Positions 33,691 through 42,877 of a DNA stretch of 64,000 nucleotides are shown here, one piece after another. The position numbers and the translations under genes were made by a program. The DNA is from CAZSSH01 sp964609825 (GTDB lineage Bacteria > Verrucomicrobiota > Lentisphaeria > Victivallales > Victivallaceae): positions 496,001-560,000 of the forward strand of contig CAZSSH010000004.1 in NCBI GenBank assembly GCA_964609825.1, read 5' to 3'. The notes beneath the pieces were generated by a model. That model did not search any database. It was not told the origin of the DNA and was given only the letters and a program-made list of their open reading frames with translations. The first letter of the stretch is position 1. Every line of letters begins with the position of its first letter.

Positions 33691-33769
33691 TGCCAGTCGT
33701 CGTTCCTCGGTCACGTACTGCGGGTACGTTCCCTCGCGCCTCCTTGGCAAAACGCGCTGCTTTCCCACA
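33691..33769. repeat. Dispersed repeat downstream of tRNA-Thr (copy 1)
   Basis: A 79-base stretch beginning TGCCAGTCGTCGTTCCTCGG aligns without gaps to 49179-49257 downstream of tRNA-Ser (about 58 of 79 positions by eye). It contains a small inverted repeat (ACGTAC ... GTACGT). Antisense frames across it give spurious proteins. Confidence 0.7.
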
Positions 33770-33870
33770 GACTGATCGCCTTGGCGGTATCACTTTTTCA
33801 TAACTTTCCCTCTCATAAAATCAAAAAAAGTCAATTTTTTTTGTTTTTTACTTGAAAAAATTAAACAATC

Positions 33871-33884
33871 GTATAATATTATAC
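33871..33884 (+). promoter_or_regulatory. Palindromic operator in the tetR promoter
   Basis: GTATAATATTATAC is a perfect 14-base palindrome that includes possible -10 boxes, 30 bases before the TetR-family start codon; TTGAAA at 33852-33857 could be the -35. Position and symmetry fit self-repression of the TetR-RND operon. Confidence 0.6.
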
Positions 33885-33914
33885 TGTAGTGTAAATTTAA
33901 AAGCGGGGGGAATT

Positions 33915-34571
33915 ATGGCAAATTATATCAATACCGATATTACCAAAACAGGGCTGATCATGGCGGCCGGAGAGTTGTTTGCCGAGCACGGGGTCGATGC
34001 GGTTTCGGTCCGCGACATTGCCGGCAAAGCGGGGGTCAACATCGGCCTGATTCATTATCATTTTGGCGGCAAAGACGGCTTGATTGAGGCGGTGATGGAT
34101 TTTGCCTGTGAATTTTGGAAAAATGACCCATTGGGCGGTTATTTGGATGCCAACCGTCATTTGCTGATTGCCGCCGAGGGGCAAACCCGGGTGATTTGCG
34201 AAATGGTCGGGATGTTTTTGGATTTGCTGTACAATCCTCACAAGCCGGATTGGTGCTGCACGCTGCTGTTTCAAATCATCCAGCGCGATTTGGAAATTTC
34301 CCGAAAGGTCTATGCGGTGACCGGCCAACCGGTATTGGGCGCGTTTATCCGGTTTTACCGTTTGGTTACCGGCGACGATGATCTCGATAAGGCTTATTTT
34401 TGGAGCAGCCCGTTCATTGATCCGGCGGTGCTGCATGCCATCAATCCGTGCGTTATTTGCCGTGTACATCAAAAAGAGGTTGCCGCCGAGAGCTTTTTGC
34501 CCAAGTTGAGGGCATTTTGTCTGAGTCAGGCTCGCAACTCGATCGGGCTCTTATCGGCCGCAAAAAATTGA
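33915..34571 (+). CDS. TetR-family transcriptional repressor
   Basis: A 218-residue regulator. The N-terminal HTH is typical: LIMAAGELFAEHGVDAVSVRDIAGKAGVNIGLIHYHFGGKDGLIEAVMD, with recognition helix VNIGLIHYHF. The ligand-binding part is all-helical with the DUF1956/CecR-like look (DWCCTLLFQIIQRD). The ATG at 33915 follows GCGGGGGGA; a longer in-frame start upstream would run through the promoter. It is the first gene of an operon with an RND adaptor and pump, so it very likely represses them and responds to an exported compound. Confidence 0.9.
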   Translation: MANYINTDITKTGLIMAAGELFAEHGVDAVSVRDIAGKAGVNIGLIHYHFGGKDGLIEAVMDFACEFWKNDPLGGYLDANRHLLIAAEGQTRVICEMVGMFLDLLYNPHKPDWCCTLLFQIIQRDLEISRKVYAVTGQPVLGAFIRFYRLVTGDDDLDKAYFWSSPFIDPAVLHAINPCVICRVHQKEVAAESFLPKLRAFCLSQARNSIGLLSAAKN

Positions 34572-34597
34572 TTAACCCCAAAATCAGGAGCAAAAAT

Positions 34598-35731
34598 ATG
34601 AATATTTCGTCTTTGATTAAAGAATATGCCTTTTATCAATGTCTCGCAGGGGTGCTGCTGTTTGCCGGTTGCGAAAGGAGCGAACCGGCGGACAAGGTTG
34701 CCGTCGTCCGCCCGGTCAAGATATTCGTCGTCGGCGAAGCTGCCAATATGTCGTACCGCACTTATCCCGCCAAAGTCCGCTCTGGTCAACGGGTCAAACT
34801 GGCGTTTCAGGTATCCGGCCAGTTGCAGAAATTTCCGGTCAAGTCCGGTCAGTCGGTGAGACGGGGCGAGCTTTTGGGCGAATTGGACCCCCGCGATTAC
34901 GAAAATGCGCTCAAATCGGCCACCGCCCGGTACAACGAGAGCAAAAGCGAATTTGAGCGTTACGGCAAGTTGGTCGAAAAAAAGGCGGCATCCGCCGCGA
35001 CCTTTGACGAAAAACGCAAAATTTTTGAAGTTGCGGAAGCTGAGCTCAAGATTGCCGAAAAAGCGCTGGCCGATACGCAATTGCTGGCCCCGTTTGACGG
35101 GGTGGTGGCGTCCACTTATGTCGACAATTTTCAAAACATTCAGAGCAAACAGGAAATTTTAAGCTTGCAGGGCAACCGCGACATTGAGCTGGTGATCAAT
35201 GTCCCTGAAAAAGACATTATCAAGATGCCCGCCGAGGAATCCCTCGAAAAAGTCACCGCCGGATTGTGTCCCATCGCCATTTTTCCGGCCTTAAAGGATT
35301 TGACATTTGCGCTTGAAATTAAAGAGTTTGAAACCGAAGCCGAGGCCTCAACCCAGACCTACCAGTGTGTGTTGACGATGCCGGCTCCCAAAGAATACAG
35401 TATTTTCTCCGGCATGACGGCGTTGGTAAGGGTCAAAAACATCAGCATTCGCGGCGAAAATACCGGCGTGTTGATCCCGGTCACCGCGGTCGGCCGCGAT
35501 GCCGCGGGAAATTGTTTTGTCTGGGTGATCAACGACCGCTCGGTTGCCGTCAAGCGACCGGTCACCGTCGGGGGGATTGACGGCGACCGCATCGGGGTCA
35601 CGGCGGGGCTGCGTCAGGGGGAAACCATTGCGGCGGCGGGAGTCAGTTATATCTCCGAGGGCCTTAAGGTAAAACCGCTTGACCATCTCGGCAACCGGGA
35701 GATGAAAACCGTATCGGGGGGCGACAAATGA
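34598..35731 (+). CDS. RND efflux periplasmic adaptor lipoprotein
   Basis: A 377-residue membrane fusion protein (AcrA/MexA family). Lipobox LLFAG|C near residue 24 anchors it in a membrane. Then come a lipoyl half-motif VKLAFQVSGQLQKFPVKSGQSVRRGELLGELDPRDY, a helical hairpin (about 100-150) and the second lipoyl half AEKALADTQLLAPFDGVVAST, followed by beta-barrel and membrane-proximal domains. The ATG at 34598 follows CAGGAG. It joins the RND pump (ATGA overlap) to an outer-membrane channel; no TolC-type gene is in this operon. Confidence 0.92.
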   Translation: MNISSLIKEYAFYQCLAGVLLFAGCERSEPADKVAVVRPVKIFVVGEAANMSYRTYPAKVRSGQRVKLAFQVSGQLQKFPVKSGQSVRRGELLGELDPRDYENALKSATARYNESKSEFERYGKLVEKKAASAATFDEKRKIFEVAEAELKIAEKALADTQLLAPFDGVVASTYVDNFQNIQSKQEILSLQGNRDIELVINVPEKDIIKMPAEESLEKVTAGLCPIAIFPALKDLTFALEIKEFETEAEASTQTYQCVLTMPAPKEYSIFSGMTALVRVKNISIRGENTGVLIPVTAVGRDAAGNCFVWVINDRSVAVKRPVTVGGIDGDRIGVTAGLRQGETIAAAGVSYISEGLKVKPLDHLGNREMKTVSGGDK

Positions 35732-38700
35732 ATATTGCCGAATATGCGATTCAAAAAAAGGTCATCACCGTTATTTGCACCATATTGGTGATGTTGGGGG
35801 GTATGGTCTCCTATTTTCAGCTTTCGCGTTTGGAAGACCCCGAGTTTACCATCAAGGATGCTTTGGTGATCACGGCATATCCCGGCGCCTCCGCACAGGA
35901 GGTTTCCGAGGAAATTTCCGATAAGATTGAGAAGGCCGTACAGCAGCTCGGACAACTCAAGCGGGTGGAGTCTTACTCCGCGCGCGGGTTGTCGATCGTC
36001 ACGGTGAGGATCAAGGACAAGTATGACAAACACTCTTTGCCTCAGGTGTGGGACGAGTTGCGCCGAAAAGTGGCGGACGCGCAAAAGCAGCTCCCCCCCG
36101 GGGCTTCCTCCTCGGTGGTACAGGATGACTTCGGCGATGTTTACGGGATGCTTTTTGCCATTACCGGCGAGGGGTTTACCGATGCGGAGCTCAAAGAAAC
36201 GGCCAAATTTTTGCAGCGGGAGCTTTTGCTGTGCCCGGATGTTAAGCGTATCGAGTTTTGGGGGATGCACGATGAGGCCGTTTATGTCGAGATGTCACGC
36301 GAAAAGATGGCGGCGCTCGGGGTTTCTCCAACTCAAATTTATACGCTTTTGGCACAAAAAAATCTGGTCAGCTCCTCCGGCAAAGTCAAGGCCGGCGAAG
36401 AGCACATCGCCTTGGCGCCCACCGGCAATATCTCCTCGTTTGACGAGTTGGGTAATTTGTTGATTTCCAAAACCGGCGAACGGTTGGTTTTCCTCAGGGA
36501 CATCGCCGAAATCAAGCGCGATTATCTGGACCCGCCGGATAATATCATGCGGTTCAACGGCAAGCCCGCGGTCGGTTTCGCAATTTCCACGGTTTCGGGC
36601 GGCAACGCGGTCACCATGGGCGACGCGGTCCTCAAACGGTTGGAGGAGCTCAAGAGCGAGTTGCCGCTGGGCATTGAGGTCAATCCGGTTTCACTGCAAT
36701 CCGAGAGCGTGAAGTCGTCGGTTCATGATTTTGTCATCAACGTGGTCGAGTCGCTGGTGATTGTGGTCATTGTGCTCTTGGTGTTTATGGGAGTCCAGAG
36801 CGGTCTTTTGATCGGGTTCGGTCTTTTGGTGACCATTGCCGGCACTTTGATGATGATGCAGTTTATGGGGATCAGCATGGAGCGTATTTCGCTGGGCGCG
36901 CTCATTATTGCGTTGGGGATGCTGGTCGATAATGCGATTGTCATTACCGAGGGGATGATGGTCCGCATCCACGGCGGGCAGGACAAAATGGCGGCGGCCA
37001 AAGAAGTGGTCGGTCAGACTATATGGCCGCTCCTGGGGGCGACTGTCATCTCCATTTTGGCGTTTGCCGCCATCGGCACATCGCAAAATATGTCGGGGGA
37101 GTACTGCGGCTCCTTGTTTTATGTGATGATGATTTCTCTGGCAATCAGCTGGATTACCGCCGTCACTTTGACGCCGCTCCTTTGCTACTGGTTTTTTAAC
37201 AGCAAAGGCGACAGCGGCGGCGGGAGCAAGAGCGCATACGATTCGCCGGGATTTTTGCTGTACCGCCGCTCGCTGGCGTTTTGTCTGCGTTTCCGCAAGA
37301 CGACCATCATCGTTATGATTGCCCTGTTGGGGCTTGCAATCTGGGGTTTTGAAGATGTTGACCGGTCGTTTTTTCCGGCTTCGACCCGGCCGCAGTTGAT
37401 GGTTGAGCTGTGGTTTCCGGAGGGTACCCATATCCGCGATACCGAAAAAGGCGTCAGCGACGTGGAGCACCTGATCAAGCGGCAAAAACATGTGACCGAT
37501 GTCGTTTCCTACGTCGGCGGCGGCGCACCGCGTTTTATCCTGACTTACAGCCCCGAAAAAAACAACTCGGCTTACGCGCTTTTGCTGGTCTCGGTTGACG
37601 ACAGCAAAGAAATCAGTGCGCTGGCCGCGGCTTTGCAGCGCGACTTTGACGAGTCCGGGGCGGATTATATGGCCAACGTCCGCAAATTTCAACTCGGCCC
37701 CGGGGAGGGCGGCAAAATCCAGTTGCGCATCAGCGGCCGCGACCCCAAGGTGCTCCGCCGCTTAACCGAGCAGGCTTGTTCGGTCATGCGTGAGCACCCC
37801 GAGAGCAAATCCATTCGCAGTGATTGGCGCGACCAGGTCAAAGTTGTCAAGCCGGTCTTCTCCGAGCCGCAGGCCAAACGGCTGGGGATTACCTATCAAA
37901 ATCTCTCGGATGCGATTTCGGAAAACTTCTCCGGGATCAATGTCGGGGTGTTCCGCGAAAATGATGAGTTGATCCCGATCATCGCCCGTTCGCCCAAAGC
38001 CGGTCAGGATAATGTAAAAAGCTTGGAGAATGTCTCGATCTGGAGTGACAATACCCAAAAAATGATACCTTCCGGGCAGGTGCTCTCCGACACTGTGATC
38101 GCGTTTGAGGACCCCTTGGTGTTGCGGCGGCATCGGTTGCCGACGGTCACCGTTCATTGCGACCCGGCAACCATTTCGGCCAATCAGCTGCTGCATGAGT
38201 TACGCCCCAAAATTGAGTGTATCCCTTTGCCTCCCGGGTATTTTATCGAGTGGGGGGGGGAGTACGAGGACACCATTGAGGCGCAAACCGCGCTGTTTGC
38301 CGGGATTCCGATTTTTGCGGTGTTGATGGTGCTTACGGTGGTTATGCTCTTTAACTCGATCCGGCAGACGCTGGTGGTATGGCTGACCGTGCCGTTGGCC
38401 TTGATTGGGGTGACCCTGGGGTTGCTGCTTTTATCGCAGCCGTTCAACTTCATGGCGCTGCTGGGGTTCATCAGTCTGGCCGGGATGCAGATCAAAAATG
38501 CGATTGTTCTTTTGGACGAGATCAATTGCCAGCGTCAGTCCGGCGACAAAAGCGCCTGGGATGCGATCCTCGACTCCGCGGTCAGCCGTATCCGCCCGGT
38601 TTCGATGGCGGCGTTTACCACAGTGCTGGGGATGCTGCCTCTCTTGTGGGATGTATTTTTTGTCGCCATGTCGGTGACGATTATGTTCGGCCTTACTTTT

Positions 38701-38778
38701 GCCTGTATCTTGACGCTCTATATTGTCCCGGTGATCTATGCTTTGATTTATAAAATCAGCGACAAAAACAAAGGGTGA
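35728..38778 (+). CDS. RND-family inner-membrane efflux pump
   Basis: A 1016-residue proton antiporter of the AcrB/HAE1-like type. N-terminus MNIAEYAIQKKVITVICTIL with RLEDPEFTIKDALVITAYPG; porter subdomains with SARGLSIVTVRIKD; TM2-6 block VVESLVIVVIVLLVFMGVQ and the proton-relay helix GALIIALGMLVDNAIVITEGM with conserved Asp; second half WGGEYEDTIEAQTALFAGIP and GMQIKNAIVLLDEI. Twelve helices in two repeats are visible. The start overlaps the adaptor stop as ATGA. The porter segments resemble VexF/MdtB-like pumps more than metal pumps; substrate unknown. Confidence 0.94.
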   Translation: MNIAEYAIQKKVITVICTILVMLGGMVSYFQLSRLEDPEFTIKDALVITAYPGASAQEVSEEISDKIEKAVQQLGQLKRVESYSARGLSIVTVRIKDKYDKHSLPQVWDELRRKVADAQKQLPPGASSSVVQDDFGDVYGMLFAITGEGFTDAELKETAKFLQRELLLCPDVKRIEFWGMHDEAVYVEMSREKMAALGVSPTQIYTLLAQKNLVSSSGKVKAGEEHIALAPTGNISSFDELGNLLISKTGERLVFLRDIAEIKRDYLDPPDNIMRFNGKPAVGFAISTVSGGNAVTMGDAVLKRLEELKSELPLGIEVNPVSLQSESVKSSVHDFVINVVESLVIVVIVLLVFMGVQSGLLIGFGLLVTIAGTLMMMQFMGISMERISLGALIIALGMLVDNAIVITEGMMVRIHGGQDKMAAAKEVVGQTIWPLLGATVISILAFAAIGTSQNMSGEYCGSLFYVMMISLAISWITAVTLTPLLCYWFFNSKGDSGGGSKSAYDSPGFLLYRRSLAFCLRFRKTTIIVMIALLGLAIWGFEDVDRSFFPASTRPQLMVELWFPEGTHIRDTEKGVSDVEHLIKRQKHVTDVVSYVGGGAPRFILTYSPEKNNSAYALLLVSVDDSKEISALAAALQRDFDESGADYMANVRKFQLGPGEGGKIQLRISGRDPKVLRRLTEQACSVMREHPESKSIRSDWRDQVKVVKPVFSEPQAKRLGITYQNLSDAISENFSGINVGVFRENDELIPIIARSPKAGQDNVKSLENVSIWSDNTQKMIPSGQVLSDTVIAFEDPLVLRRHRLPTVTVHCDPATISANQLLHELRPKIECIPLPPGYFIEWGGEYEDTIEAQTALFAGIPIFAVLMVLTVVMLFNSIRQTLVVWLTVPLALIGVTLGLLLLSQPFNFMALLGFISLAGMQIKNAIVLLDEINCQRQSGDKSAWDAILDSAVSRIRPVSMAAFTTVLGMLPLLWDVFFVAMSVTIMFGLTFACILTLYIVPVIYALIYKISDKNKG

Positions 38779-38781
38779 TAA

Positions 38782-38811
38782 ACAAAAATGCCCCGGAAAT
38801 TTTTCCGGGGC
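38782..38811 (-). terminator. Terminator between convergent RND pump and Gfo/Idh genes
   Basis: GCCCCGGAAA ... TTTCCGGGGC hairpin (38790-38811). The T-rich run ATTTTTGTTT follows it on the minus strand, so it mainly terminates the Gfo/Idh operon; it may also stop the RND transcript from the other side. Confidence 0.8.
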
Positions 38812-38828
38812 GTCGTGCATTGCAGCGC

Positions 38829-39989
38829 TTAAAAGGATTTGCTCATGTCAACACTGGCGTTGACGGCGGCATTCTTTTTAAAGTTGGATTTTTTGATCAA
38901 TTCATCCAACAATCCGTAATATTCCTGATTGTCCAAGGGGAGGGACACCGGCTTATTTTTGAGGCCGGAGAGCAGCATGGCGTTGCCGAACATCACCGAG
39001 TTGATGCCTTCTTCACCGCGCGCCACCAGCTCGACTTTGGGGTCGAGCACCGCTTTGATAAAGTTGTCAATCACATCCTGATGCGGGTGCCCGGTGTCGG
39101 CTTGCACCGGGATGGTGATTTCCCACGGTTGGACAAAGGGGAAACTCTCTTTGGTCTCGGCGCAAAATTTCAAAATATCCACTTCGGTGCGGCGAAAAGT
39201 GATCTGATTGTTTTCAAATACCAGTCGGCCGCGCGAACCGGTGATTTCGAGGCGGTTGGTGCCGGGCATTTCACCGGTGGAGGTGATAAAGTTGCCGGTC
39301 GAGCCGTCGGCAAAACGGCAAAAGGTGTTGACGTCGTCCTCTACCTCGATTTTGTGATATTTACCGATCGCGACATAGCTCGACACCATCTCCGGCACGC
39401 CGAAAAACCACTGAAACAAGTCAAGGTTGTGCGGGCATTGGTTGAGCAATACCCCGCCGCCTTCGCCGCTCCAAGTGGCGCGCCAACTGCCGCTGTCATA
39501 GTAAGTTTGGGAGCGGAACCAGTCGGTGATGATCCAGTTGACCCGCATGATTTTACCGAATTCGCCGTTTTGGATCAACTCTTTGATCTTTCTGTGGGCT
39601 TTGTGGGTCCGCTGCTGAAACATGAGGCCAAAGCGCAACTCGGGGTGTTTTTTATGCGCGTCGATCATTTTTTGGGCATCGCCGGCCGAAACCGCAATCG
39701 GTTTCTCGCAAAGGACATGCAACCCTTGCGCAAAGGCGGCGATGGCGATCGGCGTATGATCATAATGCGGGACGGCAATCAACACGGCGTCCACGCACTT
39801 GGCGGCAAACAGATCCTCGACACTGTAAAAGGCTTTGGCTCCGGATTGGGCGGCAAATTTGTCCGCTTTGGTCTTATCGCGATCGCAAACCGCGGTCAAT
39901 TCCGCCTGCGGCACATTTTTTACCGAGCTCACATGGGCCGAACCCATGTTCCCCAGCCCGATGATCCCCAGTCTTACTTTTTGGCTCAT
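38829..39989 (-). CDS. Gfo/Idh/MocA-family oxidoreductase
   Basis: A 386-residue NAD(P)-dependent dehydrogenase-like protein. Seen: VRLGIIGLGNMGSAHVSSVKN nucleotide loop, EKP motif in HVLCEKPIAVSAGDAQKMID, and the C-terminal GGGVLLNQCPHNLDLFQWFFG with the conserved His. Its ATG shares ATGA with the stop of the coiled-coil gene, and AGGA lies upstream. It is the last gene of the sigma / anti-sigma / coiled-coil operon, an odd partner for a stress-type ECF unit. It may act on a surface-glycan precursor, but the substrate is unknown. Confidence 0.9.
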   Translation of the reverse strand: MSQKVRLGIIGLGNMGSAHVSSVKNVPQAELTAVCDRDKTKADKFAAQSGAKAFYSVEDLFAAKCVDAVLIAVPHYDHTPIAIAAFAQGLHVLCEKPIAVSAGDAQKMIDAHKKHPELRFGLMFQQRTHKAHRKIKELIQNGEFGKIMRVNWIITDWFRSQTYYDSGSWRATWSGEGGGVLLNQCPHNLDLFQWFFGVPEMVSSYVAIGKYHKIEVEDDVNTFCRFADGSTGNFITSTGEMPGTNRLEITGSRGRLVFENNQITFRRTEVDILKFCAETKESFPFVQPWEITIPVQADTGHPHQDVIDNFIKAVLDPKVELVARGEEGINSVMFGNAMLLSGLKNKPVSLPLDNQEYYGLLDELIKKSNFKKNAAVNASVDMSKSF

Positions 39990-40525
39990 TTATTTTTATC
40001 CTTGCTTTTATTGTCGCGGTCCTCTCTGGCAGGACCGATTTTTCCTTTTAAAATGTTTTCAACCCGCATTTTGACCTGATTGTCAGTGTCGGCTTCAAGT
40101 TTGTTAAGTTCTTTTTCGAGATCGGCCGCGCGTTTTTGCATTTCTTCCAATCGTTTTCGGTTGTCGGTGAGACGGGCTTCGTATTCTCCCCGGACCCGCT
40201 GCTCAAGGTTTTTGCGGATTTCCGCCTTTTGTTCGGGACTGGCATTTTTCCACTCTTCGAAAATGCCGCGCATTTCGTCGCGTTTGGTTTGCTCGGCCTG
40301 ACGCAGTTCATCCACTTTTTGCTGAAATATTTTTTTATATTTCTCGGGATCGGAGCGCTGAAGCTCCTGCATTTCCTCGCGCTCTTTCAGCGAGAGTTTG
40401 GAGAAAACGCGCCAAGTCAGCTGTTGCTGTTGACGGTTGTTGTCTTTTTCTGCGCCGAAAGACTCCTCGGCACTCACGGCGATCCAAGGTAATATCAACG
40501 TTAATATGACCAAAAGACGATGCAT
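39986..40525 (-). CDS. Exported coiled-coil protein of the ECF sigma operon
   Basis: A 179-residue protein with a signal peptide (MHRLLVILTLILPWIAVSAEE) and a mature part that is almost all helix and highly charged: VFSKLSLKEREEMQELQR, then a long heptad region EYEARLTDNRKRLEEMQKRAADLEK. It resembles DUF3106-type and Spy/CpxP-like envelope proteins in size and charge, but no firm family is claimed. The ATG lies directly after the anti-sigma stop with GGAGG upstream. Likely periplasmic and possibly linked to the signal sensed by the anti-sigma factor. Confidence 0.65.
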   Translation of the reverse strand: MHRLLVILTLILPWIAVSAEESFGAEKDNNRQQQQLTWRVFSKLSLKEREEMQELQRSDPEKYKKIFQQKVDELRQAEQTKRDEMRGIFEEWKNASPEQKAEIRKNLEQRVRGEYEARLTDNRKRLEEMQKRAADLEKELNKLEADTDNQVKMRVENILKGKIGPAREDRDNKSKDKNK

Positions 40526-40846
40526 TTAGATCAAGCCTCCGTCATTGGAAAAGTTTTTGAGCCCGTCCAGCGACTGGCTGCGGTGAAAAATTTCCTGATT
40601 GAGGTTATAGCCTTTTTCCTCGATTTGCGCCCACTCTTTGTAGGTTTCGCGCGCTGTGTTGGCGCTCTCCGGCCGGGGTTGCGCTTTTTGATAAAACACG
40701 ACCGCAGCCAACATCGCCATCGCCGCCGCAGAGCTCAAGCTCCATTTGCGGAAACTGCGGAAAAAGCGGATTTGCGCTGCCTTGATTTTGGCCGCTGCAA
40801 GGATCTGTTGATCCAGCATGGCCGGAACTGTATATTGTTGACTCAT
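40526..40846 (-). CDS. Putative anti-sigma factor, single-pass membrane protein
   Basis: A 106-residue protein with a cytoplasmic helical part (1-35, ILAAAKIKAAQIRFFRSFRKW), one transmembrane helix (SLSSAAAMAMLAAVVFY) and a short periplasmic tail (KAQPRPESANTARETYKEW). The start overlaps the ECF sigma stop by 4 bases (ATGA), the usual pairing of sigma and anti-sigma genes. No zinc-binding ZAS motif is seen, so it is a short, non-zinc type. Function rests on position and topology. Confidence 0.65.
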   Translation of the reverse strand: MSQQYTVPAMLDQQILAAAKIKAAQIRFFRSFRKWSLSSAAAMAMLAAVVFYQKAQPRPESANTARETYKEWAQIEEKGYNLNQEIFHRSQSLDGLKNFSNDGGLI

Positions 40847-41442
40847 TTGATCAACCCTCCGTTATCCACCCCATGGAGATGCTGCCGCAAATTTTTCAAC
40901 GCGTACTGCATTCTGCCTAACACTGTATTAATCGAGCAATTTTGTATCTCGGCGATTTCTTTAAACGCCAGATTTTGCTGCCGCAATAAAAACACTTCGC
41001 GCTGCTCCAACGGCAACTTGTCGAGCCCGGCCTCTACCGCCTGATTGATTTCGGCAAACTCGATTTCCAAATCCGGCTCCATTGTTTTGCTGCCGGTAAG
41101 TTGCAACGCCACATCATCATTATCAAGGGAGACGGCAAATTTCCAACGCTTCTCCCGCCGCAGCCGGTCGATAAAAATGTTGCGGCTCATTTTAAACAGC
41201 CATGCCGAAAACCGGCCCTGATCCTTGTACTTGGGCAGCTTGTCCAAGACTTTGATCCAGGTTTCGGAAAAAACTTCGTCGATTTCGCTGCGGTTGCCCT
41301 GCAGCAAATGATTCAAAAACCCGTACAATTGGCCCTTGTGCCGGTGATACAATATCTCAAACGATTGCTCGTTGCCAATCGCAAATTCTTGAATGAGCTC
41401 GATATCCGTTTTTTCCGAATCTGACATTTTTGTTGAACTCAT
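40843..41442 (-). CDS. ECF-type RNA polymerase sigma factor
   Basis: A 199-residue sigma-70 family, extracytoplasmic-function type. Region 2: SFEILYHRHKGQLYGFLNHL, DEVFSETWIKVLDKLPKY and FSAWLFKMSRNIFIDRLRRE; region 4: LDKLPLEQREVFLLRQQ, then NLAFKEIAEIQNCSINTVLG with an HTH. The start is either 41442 or the Met five codons later; both have weak sites. The gene is 76 bases past the MacA-like adaptor. With the anti-sigma and coiled-coil genes it forms an envelope-signal unit. Its target promoters could not be identified. Confidence 0.92.
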   Translation of the reverse strand: MSSTKMSDSEKTDIELIQEFAIGNEQSFEILYHRHKGQLYGFLNHLLQGNRSEIDEVFSETWIKVLDKLPKYKDQGRFSAWLFKMSRNIFIDRLRREKRWKFAVSLDNDDVALQLTGSKTMEPDLEIEFAEINQAVEAGLDKLPLEQREVFLLRQQNLAFKEIAEIQNCSINTVLGRMQYALKNLRQHLHGVDNGGLIK

Positions 41443-41518
41443 GTGTTTTAACGCAAACGGCCTGCGGTTTATTGTGAAAAACTGCGTAATTTTTCGCTTT
41501 TTTTCACCCGTTTCGGGA

Positions 41519-42877
41519 TCAGCGTCTCATTTTGGGGATAAACGGACTCGCGCCCGGCTTGGTCGCTTTTTGATCCTCGGGGCTGATCGTGACCGTGCCG
41601 GTGACGACCAAGTCGCCCTCTTTAAGGTCGCCGGACAGGATTTCGCTGTTGATCCCGTCATTGAGCCCGGTGGTGATTTTAACCGGGCGGATGCCGCCGT
41701 TGGCAAAGACCCAGACCGTGCGCTCCAACCCCGCGCCTTTGCCGCCCTTGCCGCCCTTGCCGGCTTTGCCGCCGGCGCGCGGTTGTGATGCCGCTCCCGG
41801 TTGGTTGGGGGTCGGCACCTCCGATTTGTACTCTTCGGGGACAAGGTCATAGTCGGGGATATAGCGCAAGGCGGCGTTGGACACCGTCAATACGTGTTCT
41901 TTTTTCTCCAAAATAAATTTGACGTTGGCGGTCAGATAGGGCACCAGTTTGCCGCTTGAGTTGTCGGTTTCGACTTCGACGATAAAGGTGACCACGTTTT
42001 GCGACATGGTAGCGTTGAGACGCACCTTTTTGACTGACCCCTCAAATTTATGATCCTGAAAGGTGTCGACAGTAAAATTGACCGGCATCCCGGGCGCGAT
42101 TGGGCCGATGTCGGCCTCATTGACCGATACCCACACCTGCATGCGTTTCAAATCTTTGGCAATCAGAAACAAGCTCGGCGCATTCATGCTTGAAACTACG
42201 GTTTGCCCGATATTGACACGGCGGTCGATGATGATCCCGTCCACCGGCGAGCGGATGATGCAATAATTGATGTTGCGTTTGGCGCGGTCCAAGGCAACCT
42301 GCGAGGCGGCCAGTTGGGCCTCGGCCTGACTCAGCTGGGCTTCGCTCACGCTGATCGCGGCTTTGCTGGTGACAAACTCGGCCTGAGTGGCGTCGTACTC
42401 GCTTTTGGAGATGGCCCCTTTGGGTTGGAGCTCCTGCGCCCGGTTCCAGTTAAGCTCGGCCAGCGAGAGTTTAGCTTTGGCCTGATTGATACTGGCGGTA
42501 GCGCTGTTGATGGCGGCTTTGGCCTGCAGCTCCTGGGCTTGGGCGTTGCGTAAATCAAGGTTGTACAAAGCGTCGTCAATGGTGGCCAGCATGTCGCCGG
42601 TCTTGATCGGGCTGCCGTAATCGACGCGCTTGCCGTTGAGATCGGTGCCGAATTTAGTGATCATGCCGCCCACCTGGGCACCGACATTGACGAGCTCCTC
42701 GGGCTCCACCGTACCGGTGGCGCTGATGGCGCTGGCGATATCATTGTAACCGACCACCTCGGTACGGAATTCGACGCGGTCCTTGACCACAAAATAGCGG
42801 TTATAAACCCAATAGCCGCCGTAGGCGAGCGCACCCAATATCACAAAACCCAAGATTATTTTCAACAAAATTTTCAT
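41519..42877 (-). CDS. MacA-like periplasmic adaptor (HlyD/RND MFP family) without a partner pump
   Basis: A 452-residue adaptor with an N-terminal membrane anchor (ILLKIILGFVILGALAYGGYWVY), lipoyl halves around VGAQVGGMITKFG and NYCIIRSPVDGIIIDRRVNIGQTV, and a long helical hairpin (about 115-205, rich in Ala and Gln). This order and the sequence of the second lipoyl half match MacA, adaptor of the MacB ABC exporter. A Gly/Lys-rich insert (GGKAGKGGKGGKGAG) lies near residue 385 in the membrane-proximal domain. No macB or TolC gene is beside it; downstream is the ECF sigma operon. Start at 42877, weak ribosome site. Confidence 0.88.
   Translation of the reverse strand: MKILLKIILGFVILGALAYGGYWVYNRYFVVKDRVEFRTEVVGYNDIASAISATGTVEPEELVNVGAQVGGMITKFGTDLNGKRVDYGSPIKTGDMLATIDDALYNLDLRNAQAQELQAKAAINSATASINQAKAKLSLAELNWNRAQELQPKGAISKSEYDATQAEFVTSKAAISVSEAQLSQAEAQLAASQVALDRAKRNINYCIIRSPVDGIIIDRRVNIGQTVVSSMNAPSLFLIAKDLKRMQVWVSVNEADIGPIAPGMPVNFTVDTFQDHKFEGSVKKVRLNATMSQNVVTFIVEVETDNSSGKLVPYLTANVKFILEKKEHVLTVSNAALRYIPDYDLVPEEYKSEVPTPNQPGAASQPRAGGKAGKGGKGGKGAGLERTVWVFANGGIRPVKITTGLNDGINSEILSGDLKEGDLVVTGTVTISPEDQKATKPGASPFIPKMRR

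Noticed and set aside
34448..34597. Upstream in-frame extension of the RND adaptor
   Set aside because: It overlaps the end of the TetR gene and would bury the lipoprotein signal; AGGAG precedes the ATG at 34598.
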